This document shows positions 44,865 to 54,377 of a DNA stretch of 56,374 nt, piece after piece. The translations under genes were made by a program, and so were the position numbers. This DNA is from Edaphobacter aggregans DSM 19364 (GTDB lineage: Bacteria; Acidobacteriota; Terriglobia; Terriglobales; Acidobacteriaceae), in contig NZ_JQKI01000043.1 of assembly GCF_000745965.1 (NCBI RefSeq), positions 1 through 56,374 on the forward strand, written 5' to 3'. Within the stretch, counting starts at the first letter, position 1. Each line of letters begins with the position of its first letter. The notes beneath the pieces were generated by a model, which saw nothing but the letters and a program-made list of their open reading frames with translations, searched no databases and was not told the DNA's origin.

Positions 44865-46289
44865 ATGTACCGGCTTTTCCTGACGATCTTCTTATGGTTT
44901 TGGCTGACCACCTGGGGCATGATCGCTATTGTGGTTCTCGGCAGCCGCCTGACTGGCATCAGGCAGGTCTCTGCTCCCAATATGTATGCAACGATCGCGC
45001 CCATCCTGGCCGCAGAGGCAGCGAAGGCGTATGAATCAGGCGGCCCTGAGGCGTTTGCTCGTTTTTCGCAAAGCAACGATGAGGGCCGCGCGCGGCAACT
45101 CTACCTGCTCGACGGGTTTTATAAGGACGTCTTGTCACGGCCGCTAACAAACGACGGCCTGCGGGTTGCGCACGCAGCAAAGAATGGCCAACTCGTTACG
45201 CTCCGGGCCCATCTCGCAGCTTACAAATTCGTCTCTTCTTCAGGGCATCCCTACATCCTGCTGCTTTACCTGAAATCCGGCCTGCGCGAGATAGCAGAGG
45301 CGTTGTTGGGAGAGGGCCTGCCGTATACCATCTTTCTGGTCGTTCTGGTCACTCTACTCTGCTTCGCGCTTGCGTATCATATTGCGTCACCGATCCACAG
45401 CATTCAATCGACGGCCAGAAGAGTCGCACAGGGCGATCTCAAGGCGCGGGTGCCGGCTTCGGTGTCAAGGCGCTTTGATGAATTGGCAGCTCTGGCAAAA
45501 GACTTTGACTCGATGGTGGGTCGTCTGGACTTGCTGATACAAACGCAGAAGAACCTTCTGAATTCGGTATCGCATGAACTGCGTTCTCCTCTGGCTCGTA
45601 TCAATCTCTCTGTGGCTCTTTTGAAAAAGCGTTACTCGGCAGACGCCGACGACATGTTTCAACGACTCGATCGGGACGTCGCGAGGATCGATGTGTTGAT
45701 GGGGCAGTTATTGACTCTCTCTCGCCTTGAAGCCGGGCTTTCATCCGCAGAGAGAGAAGATGTAAATTTTGCTCAACTCGTCGAGGAAACAGCGGCTGAC
45801 AGTAACTTCGAAGCCGAAGCGTCGTGCAAGTCGGTGAGTTTCCGTACAGAAGGTTCGATCATTCTCGAGAATGCCGATCCACATGCCCTTCGAAGTGCTT
45901 GTGAGAACATTATTCGCAATGCGGTCCGGTTTACCCGACCGGGAACCAATGTCGAGGTCGTATTGGAGATTGACAGGAGCACACCGGAACTGGCGGGGAT
46001 TCTCTCCGTCCGAGATCATGGCCCAGGGGTTCCGGAAGGGTCACTTGAGGCAATCTTTCAACCTTTCTATCGAATTAGCGGCGACGCGCAAGGGACGGAT
46101 GGGAACGGTCTCGGTCTAGCGATTGCTTTAGAGGCGATTCGGTTGCACCGCGGTACGATTAGCGCCGCGAATCTTCGGCCGACAGGCCTTGATATAACAA
46201 TTCGATTGCCGATCGCTTCCGATGCAGCATCCCGTCGATATGAGGTTCCGCAGCCCGAGCACAACGCACAAGCTAAGAATTGCGACTAA
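44865..46289 (+). CDS. CpxA-like sensor histidine kinase
   Basis: About 474 residues from ATG 44865 (MYRLFLTIFLWFWLTTWGMI); the frame is open further 5' but crosses box B, so that start is unlikely. Two membrane segments (residues 1-25 and about 148-170, FLVVLVTLLCFALAYHI) enclose a ~120-residue periplasmic sensor. HAMP domain (SPIHSIQSTARRVAQGDLKA), H-box SVSHELRSPLARINLSVALL, N-box ENIIRNAVRFTRPG, G1 VRDHGPGVPEG and G2 GNGLGLAIALEAI. It autophosphorylates on the H-box His and should phosphorylate the regulator at 42600. CpxA proteins sense envelope stress; the signal here is unknown. Confidence 0.9.
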   Translation: MYRLFLTIFLWFWLTTWGMIAIVVLGSRLTGIRQVSAPNMYATIAPILAAEAAKAYESGGPEAFARFSQSNDEGRARQLYLLDGFYKDVLSRPLTNDGLRVAHAAKNGQLVTLRAHLAAYKFVSSSGHPYILLLYLKSGLREIAEALLGEGLPYTIFLVVLVTLLCFALAYHIASPIHSIQSTARRVAQGDLKARVPASVSRRFDELAALAKDFDSMVGRLDLLIQTQKNLLNSVSHELRSPLARINLSVALLKKRYSADADDMFQRLDRDVARIDVLMGQLLTLSRLEAGLSSAEREDVNFAQLVEETAADSNFEAEASCKSVSFRTEGSIILENADPHALRSACENIIRNAVRFTRPGTNVEVVLEIDRSTPELAGILSVRDHGPGVPEGSLEAIFQPFYRISGDAQGTDGNGLGLAIALEAIRLHRGTISAANLRPTGLDITIRLPIASDAASRRYEVPQPEHNAQAKNCD

Positions 46290-46417
46290 ACCGTGGCCGC
46301 CCTAGCCGTGAGCCGACAGATAAAGAATATAGAGTTTCCTCGCCTGAACATCCTACGGATAATGCTCGATAGCTCAAGTTTGCCTCACCCGCTCCAGTGT
46401 TTGCGTTGGTTTGTTCC

Positions 46418-46453
46418 CATACAAATCCTTACAAGTACCTAACCGTTCCTGAC
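46418..46453 (-). promoter_or_regulatory. CpxR-like box C, upstream of the efflux operon
   Basis: On the minus strand: GTCAG-N5-GTTAG-N6-GTAAG-N5-GTATG, the same four-half-site pattern as boxes A and B. It lies 47 bases before the small leader ORF and 160 before the adaptor gene, so it is likely the operator of the pump operon. Confidence 0.65.
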
Positions 46454-46499
46454 GGCGCTTTGTCGTTGCCCTCCCCACAATAGGACTCTAGGAGGGCTC

Positions 46500-46616
46500 A
46501 TGAAGGTCAGAAGAGGGTTGTTCGATAAGTCCCGTGCAGTGCACTCGTGCCTCGTTCAAACGCCCGGGGCGCACGCACAGATTTGTCTGAAGGTGTCTCG
46601 GAGAGATAGCAAGTGA
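46500..46616 (+). CDS. Small leader ORF (38 residues) coupled to the efflux adaptor gene
   Basis: ATG 46500 preceded by a strong AGGAGGG site. The product is MKVRRGLFDKSRAVHSCLVQ then TPGAHAQICLKVSRRDSK. The stop TGA (46614-46616) overlaps the GTG start of the adaptor gene in a GTGA junction, the signature of translational coupling. The peptide is basic and has no known family. It may serve only to bring ribosomes to the GTG start, or act as a regulatory leader. It lies directly downstream of box C. The ribosome binding site and overlap make it likely to be translated; any function is speculative. Confidence 0.5.
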   Translation: MKVRRGLFDKSRAVHSCLVQTPGAHAQICLKVSRRDSK

Positions 46617-47857
46617 GCGAATATCTTGGGGAGAGGGAAGACAAGCTCGCACAACTTAGATTTGCACAGCAGACCATCATTGCGAAGCCTACTTCCAGGT
46701 CATCCTCAAAGAGGATAGCGGCCATTTTCTCGGGCGCCACTCTAGCCATCGGCATCTTCCTTGCGCTTGAGTCTCAAAGGCAGAAGGTCGATTCGGTCGC
46801 TGTTGGAGCGGAAGATCATTCTGTCATCGTCCATGTCGGCAGGGCGTACCAAGGTGACATGGGTGTTTATATCGATGCGCTCGGTACGGTGACCCCGATT
46901 TCAACGGTGAACATCTACAGCCAGGTGAGCGGTCGGGTTCTCATGGTGCATTATCGCGAGGGGCAGATTGTACATAGGGGTGACCCGCTCCTCGACATCG
47001 ATCCCCGCCCCTATCAGGCGCAGTTGCAGCAGGCAGAAGGTTTATTGGACCACGACCGCGGTGTCCTTAAACAGGCTGAGATTGATCTTGCTCGTTACCG
47101 GGAGGCATTCACCTTGCACGCTGTTGCAAAACAGATTCTCGACGATCAGGAACAGGCCGTCGTTCAAGATCAGGGAGCTGTTAAATTCGATCTTGGTCAA
47201 GTGCAATATGCCGAGGCCCAGCTTAGCTACTGCCACATCACAGCTCCAACTTCAGGCAGGGTTGGTCTGCGACTGGTGGATTCCGGCAATACTGTTTTTG
47301 CCGGGAGTTCAAGCGCGCTCCTCGTGATCACCCAACTCCAGCCGATCACAGTCGTTTTCAACGTGGCAGAAGATCATCTCGGAGAAGTCCAGACGCAACT
47401 GCGACAACACAAACTTCTTGCCGTGGAAGCCTTTGACCGTTCAGCCGTAACCAAATTGGCGGTCGGATCTCTTCTGACCATTGACAATCAGGTCGACACA
47501 TCGAGCGGTACGGTTCGATTCCGTGGCGAATTCGACAATCGAGACCTAACCCTCTTTCCAAACCAGTTCGTCAATGCGCGGCTATTGGTGAAAACGCTCA
47601 AAGGTTCAGTTCTCATTCCCTCTGCGGCGATCCAACGAAATGGGACGCAGGCATTCGTCTTCGCTGTCGATAAGAATACTGTATCGGTCCGGAACATCAC
47701 CGAGCGGAGCACTGACGGCGTCACGGCTGCGGTGGAAGGTCTTCAGGTGGGAGAAACGGTGGCGCTCTCGAGCTTTGACAAGCTGCAAGAGGGGACACCG
47801 GTGAAGGTCGAACCGTCGCCTCAAAAAGCCTCAGTCAACACGGGAGTACAGCCTTGA
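46613..47857 (+). CDS. mdtA: RND efflux periplasmic adaptor, MdtA-like
   Basis: 414 residues, GTG start at 46613. One N-terminal membrane anchor (RIAAIFSGATLAIGIFLALE), then the membrane-fusion protein layout: DALGTVTPISTVNIYSQVSG and IVHRGDPLLDIDPRPYQAQL (lipoyl half), a coiled-coil hairpin (about residues 145-200), YCHITAPTSGRVGLRLVDSG (second lipoyl half), then beta-barrel and membrane-proximal domains (VRFRGEFDNRDLTLFPNQFV, VLIPSAAIQRNG). It bridges the inner-membrane pumps and the outer-membrane channel. It overlaps the next gene by four bases (TTGA). The operon order adaptor-pump-pump-channel corresponds to mdtABC plus an OprM-type gene, known in E. coli to be under Bae/Cpx control. Confidence 0.9.
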   Translation: MSEYLGEREDKLAQLRFAQQTIIAKPTSRSSSKRIAAIFSGATLAIGIFLALESQRQKVDSVAVGAEDHSVIVHVGRAYQGDMGVYIDALGTVTPISTVNIYSQVSGRVLMVHYREGQIVHRGDPLLDIDPRPYQAQLQQAEGLLDHDRGVLKQAEIDLARYREAFTLHAVAKQILDDQEQAVVQDQGAVKFDLGQVQYAEAQLSYCHITAPTSGRVGLRLVDSGNTVFAGSSSALLVITQLQPITVVFNVAEDHLGEVQTQLRQHKLLAVEAFDRSAVTKLAVGSLLTIDNQVDTSSGTVRFRGEFDNRDLTLFPNQFVNARLLVKTLKGSVLIPSAAIQRNGTQAFVFAVDKNTVSVRNITERSTDGVTAAVEGLQVGETVALSSFDKLQEGTPVKVEPSPQKASVNTGVQP

Positions 47858-50800
47858 GCCCTTCCCGCGCCTTTATTCTTCGACCGGTAACGACTGCGTT
47901 GCTTATGGTAGCGATTCTGATCGCTGGTGCTGCCGCTTATATCAAGCTACCGGTCTCAGCATTACCCGAGGTAGAGTATCCAACAATTCAGGTTCGGACC
48001 TTTTATCCGGGAGCCAGTCCGGATGTGATGTCCTCTGCTGTTACTGCGCCACTGGAACGTCAGTTTGGCCAGATTCCTGGGTTGACCCAGATGACCTCCA
48101 CTAGTTCGGACGGAAGTTCTGCGATAGTTTTGCAGTTTTCGCTGCGTCTGAATATCGATGTGGCTGAACAGGAGGTTCAGGCCGCGATCAATGCCGCGCA
48201 GAGCTTTCTGCCTACCGACCTGCCGGTTCCGCCCGTGTATAGCAAGTCGAATCCGGCTGATGCGCCTGTCTTGACCCTCGCTCTCACATCGAAGACCATG
48301 GCGCTCTCCAAAGTAGAAGATCTGGCAGATTCTCGGCTCGCCCCGAAGATCTCGCAGCTCAGTGGAGTAGGGCTCGTGACGATCGGCGGCGGACAGAAAC
48401 CGGCCGTCCGCATTCAGGTAAATCCCGCGACGCTGGCGACCTATGGCATCGGTCTGGAAGACTTACGGTCTGCTCTCGCAAGCACCAGCGTCAATGCTGC
48501 GAAGGGCACCTTCGATGGAGATGCGCAAAATTATCAAATCAACGCGAATGATCAGCTGCTCTCGGGTAACGATTATCGCGATGTTCTCGTTGCGTACAGG
48601 AACGGCGCCCCCGTAACCCTGTCCGATGTTGCCACGATCAGCGATGGCGTCGAAAATACACGGCTCGCGGGCTGGATGAATCATACCCCTGCGGTGATTC
48701 TCAATATCCAGCGACAACCAGGAGCAAACACGATTGCAGTTGTCAAGAGCATCGAAGAGCTACTTCCTCAACTACAGGCAAACCTGCCAGCGTCAGTAAA
48801 GCTGACGGTGTTGACCGATCGAACAACGACGATCCAGGCATCGGTCAAGGATGTCGAGTTTGAGCTAGCCCTGACCATCGGCCTTGTCATCATGGTCATT
48901 TTCGTATTCTTGCGTAATATCTCCGCCACGATCATTCCTGCCATAGCCATCCCCATCTCTTTGATCGGAACTATGGCCGTCATGTATCTGTTGGGCTATA
49001 GCCTGAACAACCTCACACTAATGGCGCTCACGATCTCGACAGGTTTCGTCGTTGATGACGCGATTGTAATGATCGAAAACATTTCGCGCTACCTTGAGGA
49101 TGGACTCCGACCGCTGGATGCAGCGCTCAAGGGCGCAGAGCAGATTGGCTTCACCATCATCTCCCTCACAATATCTCTCATCGCAGTGCTCATTCCGCTG
49201 CTGCTCATGGGAGATATTGTGGGCAGACTCTTCCGCGAGTTCGCCATTACGCTTGCAGTTACCATCCTTATCTCTGCCGCAGTTTCCCTCACGCTGACAC
49301 CCATGATGAGCGCTCGTCTGCTTCACCACAAGCCGCGATCGAAGCAAGGAGCGTTCTATCGCTGGTCTGAAAAGATGTTTGAAGTCCTGATCGAACGATA
49401 CAGCCGGACGCTGCGATGGGTTCTTCGCCACGAGGTGGCGACTCTTCTGGTGGCGGGCGTCACCCTGGTGCTCGCAATCAATCTCTACGTTGTTATCCCG
49501 AAAGGCCTGTTTCCTACTCAGGATGTGGGCATTATTCAGGGCATTTCGCAAGCCCCTGAATCGATATCATTCCAGTCCATGTCGCGGAAGCAACAGGAAT
49601 TAGCGAAGGTGATTTTGCAGGATCCTGCGGTCGCAAGCCTCTCTTCCTTCATCGGCGTAGATGGGACAAATGCGACTCTTAACAGTGGCCGTATCCAAAT
49701 CAATCTCAAGCCATTCGCGGAACGCCACGTTAACGCCGCCACAGTGATCGATCGTCTCCATTCCAAATTAGACAGAGTGGACGGCATACATCTCTACATG
49801 CAGCCGGTGCAGGACCTGACGGTTGACGATCGCGCCAGCCGAAACCAATTCCAGTACACGCTTGTAGATGCCGATCAGGCGGAACTCGACATCTGGACCG
49901 CAAAGATGGTTGACGATCTCAAAAAGCAGCCGGAACTGAGAGACGTCGCCACCGATCAACAACCCCGAGGCCTAGCCGAGAATCTCGTCATTGACCGGGC
50001 CACAGCCTCTCGCATGAATATTACCCCGGACCAAATTGACTCGACGCTGTATGACGCATTCGGACAGCGTCAGATCAGTACCCTCTACACACAATTCAAT
50101 CAGTATCACGTGATCCTCGAGGCATCTCCTGAATTTCAGAGGAGTCCACAAAAGCTTCAAGACATCTATCTGCAAAATTCTTCACAGCAAAGCGGCACAA
50201 GCTCTGCATCCACCTCTGGACGGACAGGTGCCAACAGCACATCAACTTCGGTTAGCGCGTTCTCAGTTTCTTCCACTAGCGGGATATCAGGCGCACAGCG
50301 GTCAGCTGCATCCGGATCGGTCAGTACTTCCGCCCTGTCCTCCAACACGTTGGGTGGGCTCGCCTCTACATGGAGGTCTACGAGCTCGGTTCTTTCAATG
50401 AGCGGAACCAGCGGCCTTTCAGCCACAACCTCTCAGCCCTCCTCCGCCTCCTCAGGGGGCAGCAGCTCCAATGCGACATCTCCGATCCCTCTCTCCGCGA
50501 TTGCACATTTTGAGAAGAGATCCAGCCCCCTGACAATCGCTCACCAGGGCCAGTTTCCAGTGGTAACTATCTCATTCAACTTGGCGCCGCATACATCCTT
50601 GAGTCAGGCTATCGCCGCGGTCGAAAGGACGCAGCGCCGCTTGACGATGCCCGCCAGTGTACAGGCGAGCTTTCAGGGTACTGCGGAAGCCTACAAATCG
50701 GTTGGATCCAACGAGGCGCTCCTGATTCTCGCGGCGCTGGCGGCCGTCTATATCGTGTTGGGGATTCTCTATGAGAGCTTCATCCACCCAATCACTATCC

Positions 50801-51255
50801 TTTCGACTCTGCCCTCGGCTGGAGTCGGAGCGTTGCTGGCACTCATGTTGTTTGGCCAGGATCTCGGCATTGTCGCCATTATTGGCATCATTCTTCTGAT
50901 CGGAATCGTGAAGAAGAACGGAATTATGATCGTCGATTTTGCTCTCGACGCGGAAAGAACTCGCCGCCTTACTTCCACCGAGGCAATCTACGAGGCTTCA
51001 CTCCATCGCTTTCGTCCCATCATGATGACGACGTTGGCAGCCCTCCTTGCAGGAATTCCGCTAGCCTTCGGCTCGGGCATCGGATCTGAACTGCGGCGTC
51101 CTTTGGGTATCGCAATGGTGGGTGGCCTCCTTCTGAGCCAGGTTTTGACGCTCTATACAACTCCGGTTGTCTATATCTTCTTCGACAGATTGGGACAACG
51201 GCTCGGCTCTCGCAAATCGTCTCTAATGACGTTCGATGCGGAGGGGCAGCTATGA
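47854..51255 (+). CDS. mdtB: RND multidrug efflux transporter, MdtB-like, with Ser-rich insertion
   Basis: 1,133 residues from TTG 47854 (GGGAG seven bases upstream; TTGA overlap with the adaptor). Standard RND features: 12 membrane segments, ILRPVTTALLMVAILIAGAA at the N-terminus, GFVVDDAIVMIENISRYLED with the proton-relay Asp pair in TM4, and GIVKKNGIMIVDFALDAE near TM11. Unusually, residues about 775-877 (50176-50484) are a low-complexity Ser/Thr/Ala/Gly run (SSQQSGTSSASTSGRTG and onward). It sits exactly where relatives have a short loop between LQDIYLQN and IPLSAIAHFE, in the second periplasmic porter domain. The frame is intact across it. Works as a heteromultimer with the next protein to export drugs, bile-salt-like compounds or similar. 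Confidence 0.93.
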   Translation: MSPSRAFILRPVTTALLMVAILIAGAAAYIKLPVSALPEVEYPTIQVRTFYPGASPDVMSSAVTAPLERQFGQIPGLTQMTSTSSDGSSAIVLQFSLRLNIDVAEQEVQAAINAAQSFLPTDLPVPPVYSKSNPADAPVLTLALTSKTMALSKVEDLADSRLAPKISQLSGVGLVTIGGGQKPAVRIQVNPATLATYGIGLEDLRSALASTSVNAAKGTFDGDAQNYQINANDQLLSGNDYRDVLVAYRNGAPVTLSDVATISDGVENTRLAGWMNHTPAVILNIQRQPGANTIAVVKSIEELLPQLQANLPASVKLTVLTDRTTTIQASVKDVEFELALTIGLVIMVIFVFLRNISATIIPAIAIPISLIGTMAVMYLLGYSLNNLTLMALTISTGFVVDDAIVMIENISRYLEDGLRPLDAALKGAEQIGFTIISLTISLIAVLIPLLLMGDIVGRLFREFAITLAVTILISAAVSLTLTPMMSARLLHHKPRSKQGAFYRWSEKMFEVLIERYSRTLRWVLRHEVATLLVAGVTLVLAINLYVVIPKGLFPTQDVGIIQGISQAPESISFQSMSRKQQELAKVILQDPAVASLSSFIGVDGTNATLNSGRIQINLKPFAERHVNAATVIDRLHSKLDRVDGIHLYMQPVQDLTVDDRASRNQFQYTLVDADQAELDIWTAKMVDDLKKQPELRDVATDQQPRGLAENLVIDRATASRMNITPDQIDSTLYDAFGQRQISTLYTQFNQYHVILEASPEFQRSPQKLQDIYLQNSSQQSGTSSASTSGRTGANSTSTSVSAFSVSSTSGISGAQRSAASGSVSTSALSSNTLGGLASTWRSTSSVLSMSGTSGLSATTSQPSSASSGGSSSNATSPIPLSAIAHFEKRSSPLTIAHQGQFPVVTISFNLAPHTSLSQAIAAVERTQRRLTMPASVQASFQGTAEAYKSVGSNEALLILAALAAVYIVLGILYESFIHPITILSTLPSAGVGALLALMLFGQDLGIVAIIGIILLIGIVKKNGIMIVDFALDAERTRRLTSTEAIYEASLHRFRPIMMTTLAALLAGIPLAFGSGIGSELRRPLGIAMVGGLLLSQVLTLYTTPVVYIFFDRLGQRLGSRKSSLMTFDAEGQL

Positions 51256-54200
51256 ATTTCTCTGCCCCGTTCATAAAAAGACCCGTCGCGGCAACTCTAT
51301 TGGCCGTTAGCGTCGCATTGGCCGGCATGATTGCTTTCCGGTACCTTCCAGTGGCCTCTTTGCCTTTGGTCGACCTCTCGGCGATTCAGGTATCGGCCGC
51401 ACTCCCTGGCGCGAGCCCTGAAGACATGGCGTCTTCTGTGGCGACTCCGCTCGAGAAGCAATTCAGTCATATCGCCGGGATTACCTCGATGAGTTCGAAG
51501 AACTCTCTCGGCATCACTTCGATCAGGCTAACCTTCGATATGAGTAGGGATGTCGACGGCGCAGCGCGTGATGTTCAAGCCGCAATCAACGCTGCCCGCA
51601 GTTACCTGCCAGCAAACCTCCCCGCCAATCCGATCTATCGCAAGATTGATTCCGCGCGGGCGCCGGTGCTGGTGCTCAATCTAGCCTCCGCAACCGTTGA
51701 CACAGGTGTTCTCTACGACACTGCGTCATCTATCATCCAACAGAGAATCTCTCAGATCAGCGGCGTGGGACAAGTATCCATTCTTGGCGGATCTTTGCCT
51801 GCTGTGCGAATCGATCTCAATCCGCAACAGTTAGCTCACTACGGTCTTGGCTTGCAGGATGTCGCTGGTGTAATCAGCGCGCAAAATGCAAACCGGCCGA
51901 AGGGACAAATCTCCGACGAAAGTACCATCGCCGACATCACGGCAAACGATCAGATATCGAAGGCTCGCGATTATGCGCCTCTCATCGTCCGATCGAAGGA
52001 CAACTCCGTTATACGGCTCAGCGATGTCGCAACGATTACCAACTCGGTCGAGAATCTCCGCTCCGTAGCCTACGTCAACGGGAAAGAATCCGTTAGTCTA
52101 CTTGTCTATTGTTCGCCGGGCGCGAACGTCATCAGTACAGTGGATGAGATCAAGCGCGAGCTGCCTTCCATCCGGGCTTCGATCCCTTCGAATGAGCAGC
52201 TCCTGGTGACGGGAGACCTCACCACCACAATCCGAGCCTCTGTCAAGGATGTGGAAGGGACACTGATTCTGTCGATCGGCTTGGTGGTCCTCGTTGTCTT
52301 CCTTTTCCTGCGTAACGCGCGGGCCACCCTAATCCCAGGAGCTGCAGTCACGATCTCGGTGATTGGCACATTTGCGGTGATGTATCTTTGCGGCTACACC
52401 CTGGACAACTTATCGCTCATGGCTCTCGCCATCTCTACAGGGTTCGTAGTCGATGACGCCATCGTAGTTATGGAAAATGTCGTTCGTCTGATGGAGTTGG
52501 GCGTGCCCCCGATGGAAGCTGCTCTGAAGGGTTCGGAAGAAACAGGACCCACCGTGTTGTCGATGAGCCTTTCACTCATTGCGGTCTTCATTCCGATTCT
52601 GTTTATGGGAGGAATTCCGGGCAGGCTTTTTCACGAGTTTGCCGTGACTCTCGCGGTCTCGATTGCGATCTCCATGGTGGTTTCGCTGACTCTCACGCCG
52701 ATGATGTGTGCCTATCTTCTCCGGCCGGAAAATGGAGTCACGCATGGCCGAATCTATCGACTCAGTGAGCGAGCCTTTGATTATCTATTGGGCGGCTATC
52801 GTCGTAGCCTCGTTTGGGTACTGAAGCATCCCGCCATCGTTTTGGCTGTGTTTCTAGGGACGGTTGCGCTCAACGTGGTTCTGATAGGAAGGGTCACAAA
52901 GGGATTGTTTCCGATACAGGATACAGGTTCGCTGCTCGGCGGGATTCAGGGGCCGCAGGACGCCTCCTTCCGCGCAATGCAATCGGCATTGATCTCCGTT
53001 GAGAAGGTAATCGAAGCTGATCCGGCGGTGGGTGTTGTTACCGGATTCACTGGGAGTACTTCCGGTCCGGGCAGCGAAGACGGCAGCAACTCGGGATTTG
53101 TCTTCGTTACCCTCAAGCCTTTGTCAGAGAGAAAGCTGAGCGCTGCCGATGTGCTTGATCGCTTGCGGCCGAAATTGGATGAAATTACTGGAGCGGAGAC
53201 ACTCCTCAAGCCTTTCCAGGATATTCCGTCTGTCGGAAAAAGCAGTAACACTACCTACCAGTATGAGTTGTCAGCCGACAATGTTGCTGATCTCAACAAA
53301 TGGGGGCCAACCCTCTACCAGGAAATGAGAAAGCTACCTGAACTCAAGGACGTCAACATCGACCAGCAGAATGGTGGACTACAGACCGCGGTCAACTATG
53401 ACCGTCGCACGGCTGCTCGATTGGGCATCACCCCACAACTCATTGACCAATCGCTATACGGAGCGTTCGGGCAGGCGCAGATCTCAACCATCTACACCTC
53501 GCTAAACCAGTATCACGTCGTGATGGAATCAGCGCCGCAATATAGGCAGAACCCTCTCGGAATGAATTCTATTTATATTCACCCATCCGATGGTAATACC
53601 GTTCCGCTCGATGCTTTTGTGAAGACAACGAATTCGACTTCTCCTCTTTCTATTAATCACGACGGACTCTTCCCCGCAGTGACGGTGTCGTTCAATTTAG
53701 CGCCGGGCGTTTTTCTCCAACAAGCCACCATTGCTGTTGAGAAGTTGCAGCAGAGGCTTGCGATGCCTCGTACGGTACGCGGAGGCTTCGCCGGCACTGC
53801 GGGGGATTTCAAGAAGTCGCTCATCGACCAGATCGTACTTGTTGTGATGGCGTTGTTCGCGGTCTACATCGTATTGGGAGTCTTGTACGAGAGTCTGGTG
53901 CATCCGGTCACAATTCTATCGACTCTTCCTCCTGCAAGCGTCGGCGCGGTGCTTGCCCTCATCCTCTGCAAAAGCGAACTCGATGTGATTTCGCTCATTG
54001 GCATCGTTTTGCTGATCGGGATAGTCAAGAAGAACGCGATTATGATGATCGACTTCGCTCTTCTCGCGGAGCGGGTTGAAGGAAAGAATTCAAAAGACGC
54101 CATATTCGAAGCATGTCTATTACGGTTTCGTCCGATCATGATGACAACAATGGCTGCCCTCTTCGGAGCTCTTCCGCTCGCGCTTGGTCACGGAACGGGA

Positions 54201-54377
54201 TCGGAACTAAGGCGTCCCCTGGGCATCGCGGTCTCTGGTGGCCTTATCCTCAGCCAGGCACTCACGCTCTACACAACACCAGTGATCTATCTCTTTCTTG
54301 ATCGCCTCCGGCTACGTTTCAAAGACGCGGTAACGCCAAGGAACTGGTCGTTGGCAGAGGCACAATCTAATGATTAA
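51252..54377 (+). CDS. mdtC: RND multidrug efflux transporter, MdtC-like
   Basis: 1,041 residues, ATG 51252 overlapping the previous stop (ATGA). N-terminus FIKRPVAATLLAVSVALAGM; GFVVDDAIVVMENVVRLMEL in TM4 with the two relay Asp; GIVKKNAIMMIDFALLAE in TM10-11; RFRPIMMTTMAALFGALPLA near the end. The length is the family norm, and the region corresponding to the Ser-rich insertion of its partner is a normal short loop (IHPSDGNTVPLDAFVKT). It forms the mixed MdtB2C-type trimer in relatives, inner membrane with large periplasmic domains. Confidence 0.93.
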   Translation: MNFSAPFIKRPVAATLLAVSVALAGMIAFRYLPVASLPLVDLSAIQVSAALPGASPEDMASSVATPLEKQFSHIAGITSMSSKNSLGITSIRLTFDMSRDVDGAARDVQAAINAARSYLPANLPANPIYRKIDSARAPVLVLNLASATVDTGVLYDTASSIIQQRISQISGVGQVSILGGSLPAVRIDLNPQQLAHYGLGLQDVAGVISAQNANRPKGQISDESTIADITANDQISKARDYAPLIVRSKDNSVIRLSDVATITNSVENLRSVAYVNGKESVSLLVYCSPGANVISTVDEIKRELPSIRASIPSNEQLLVTGDLTTTIRASVKDVEGTLILSIGLVVLVVFLFLRNARATLIPGAAVTISVIGTFAVMYLCGYTLDNLSLMALAISTGFVVDDAIVVMENVVRLMELGVPPMEAALKGSEETGPTVLSMSLSLIAVFIPILFMGGIPGRLFHEFAVTLAVSIAISMVVSLTLTPMMCAYLLRPENGVTHGRIYRLSERAFDYLLGGYRRSLVWVLKHPAIVLAVFLGTVALNVVLIGRVTKGLFPIQDTGSLLGGIQGPQDASFRAMQSALISVEKVIEADPAVGVVTGFTGSTSGPGSEDGSNSGFVFVTLKPLSERKLSAADVLDRLRPKLDEITGAETLLKPFQDIPSVGKSSNTTYQYELSADNVADLNKWGPTLYQEMRKLPELKDVNIDQQNGGLQTAVNYDRRTAARLGITPQLIDQSLYGAFGQAQISTIYTSLNQYHVVMESAPQYRQNPLGMNSIYIHPSDGNTVPLDAFVKTTNSTSPLSINHDGLFPAVTVSFNLAPGVFLQQATIAVEKLQQRLAMPRTVRGGFAGTAGDFKKSLIDQIVLVVMALFAVYIVLGVLYESLVHPVTILSTLPPASVGAVLALILCKSELDVISLIGIVLLIGIVKKNAIMMIDFALLAERVEGKNSKDAIFEACLLRFRPIMMTTMAALFGALPLALGHGTGSELRRPLGIAVSGGLILSQALTLYTTPVIYLFLDRLRLRFKDAVTPRNWSLAEAQSND

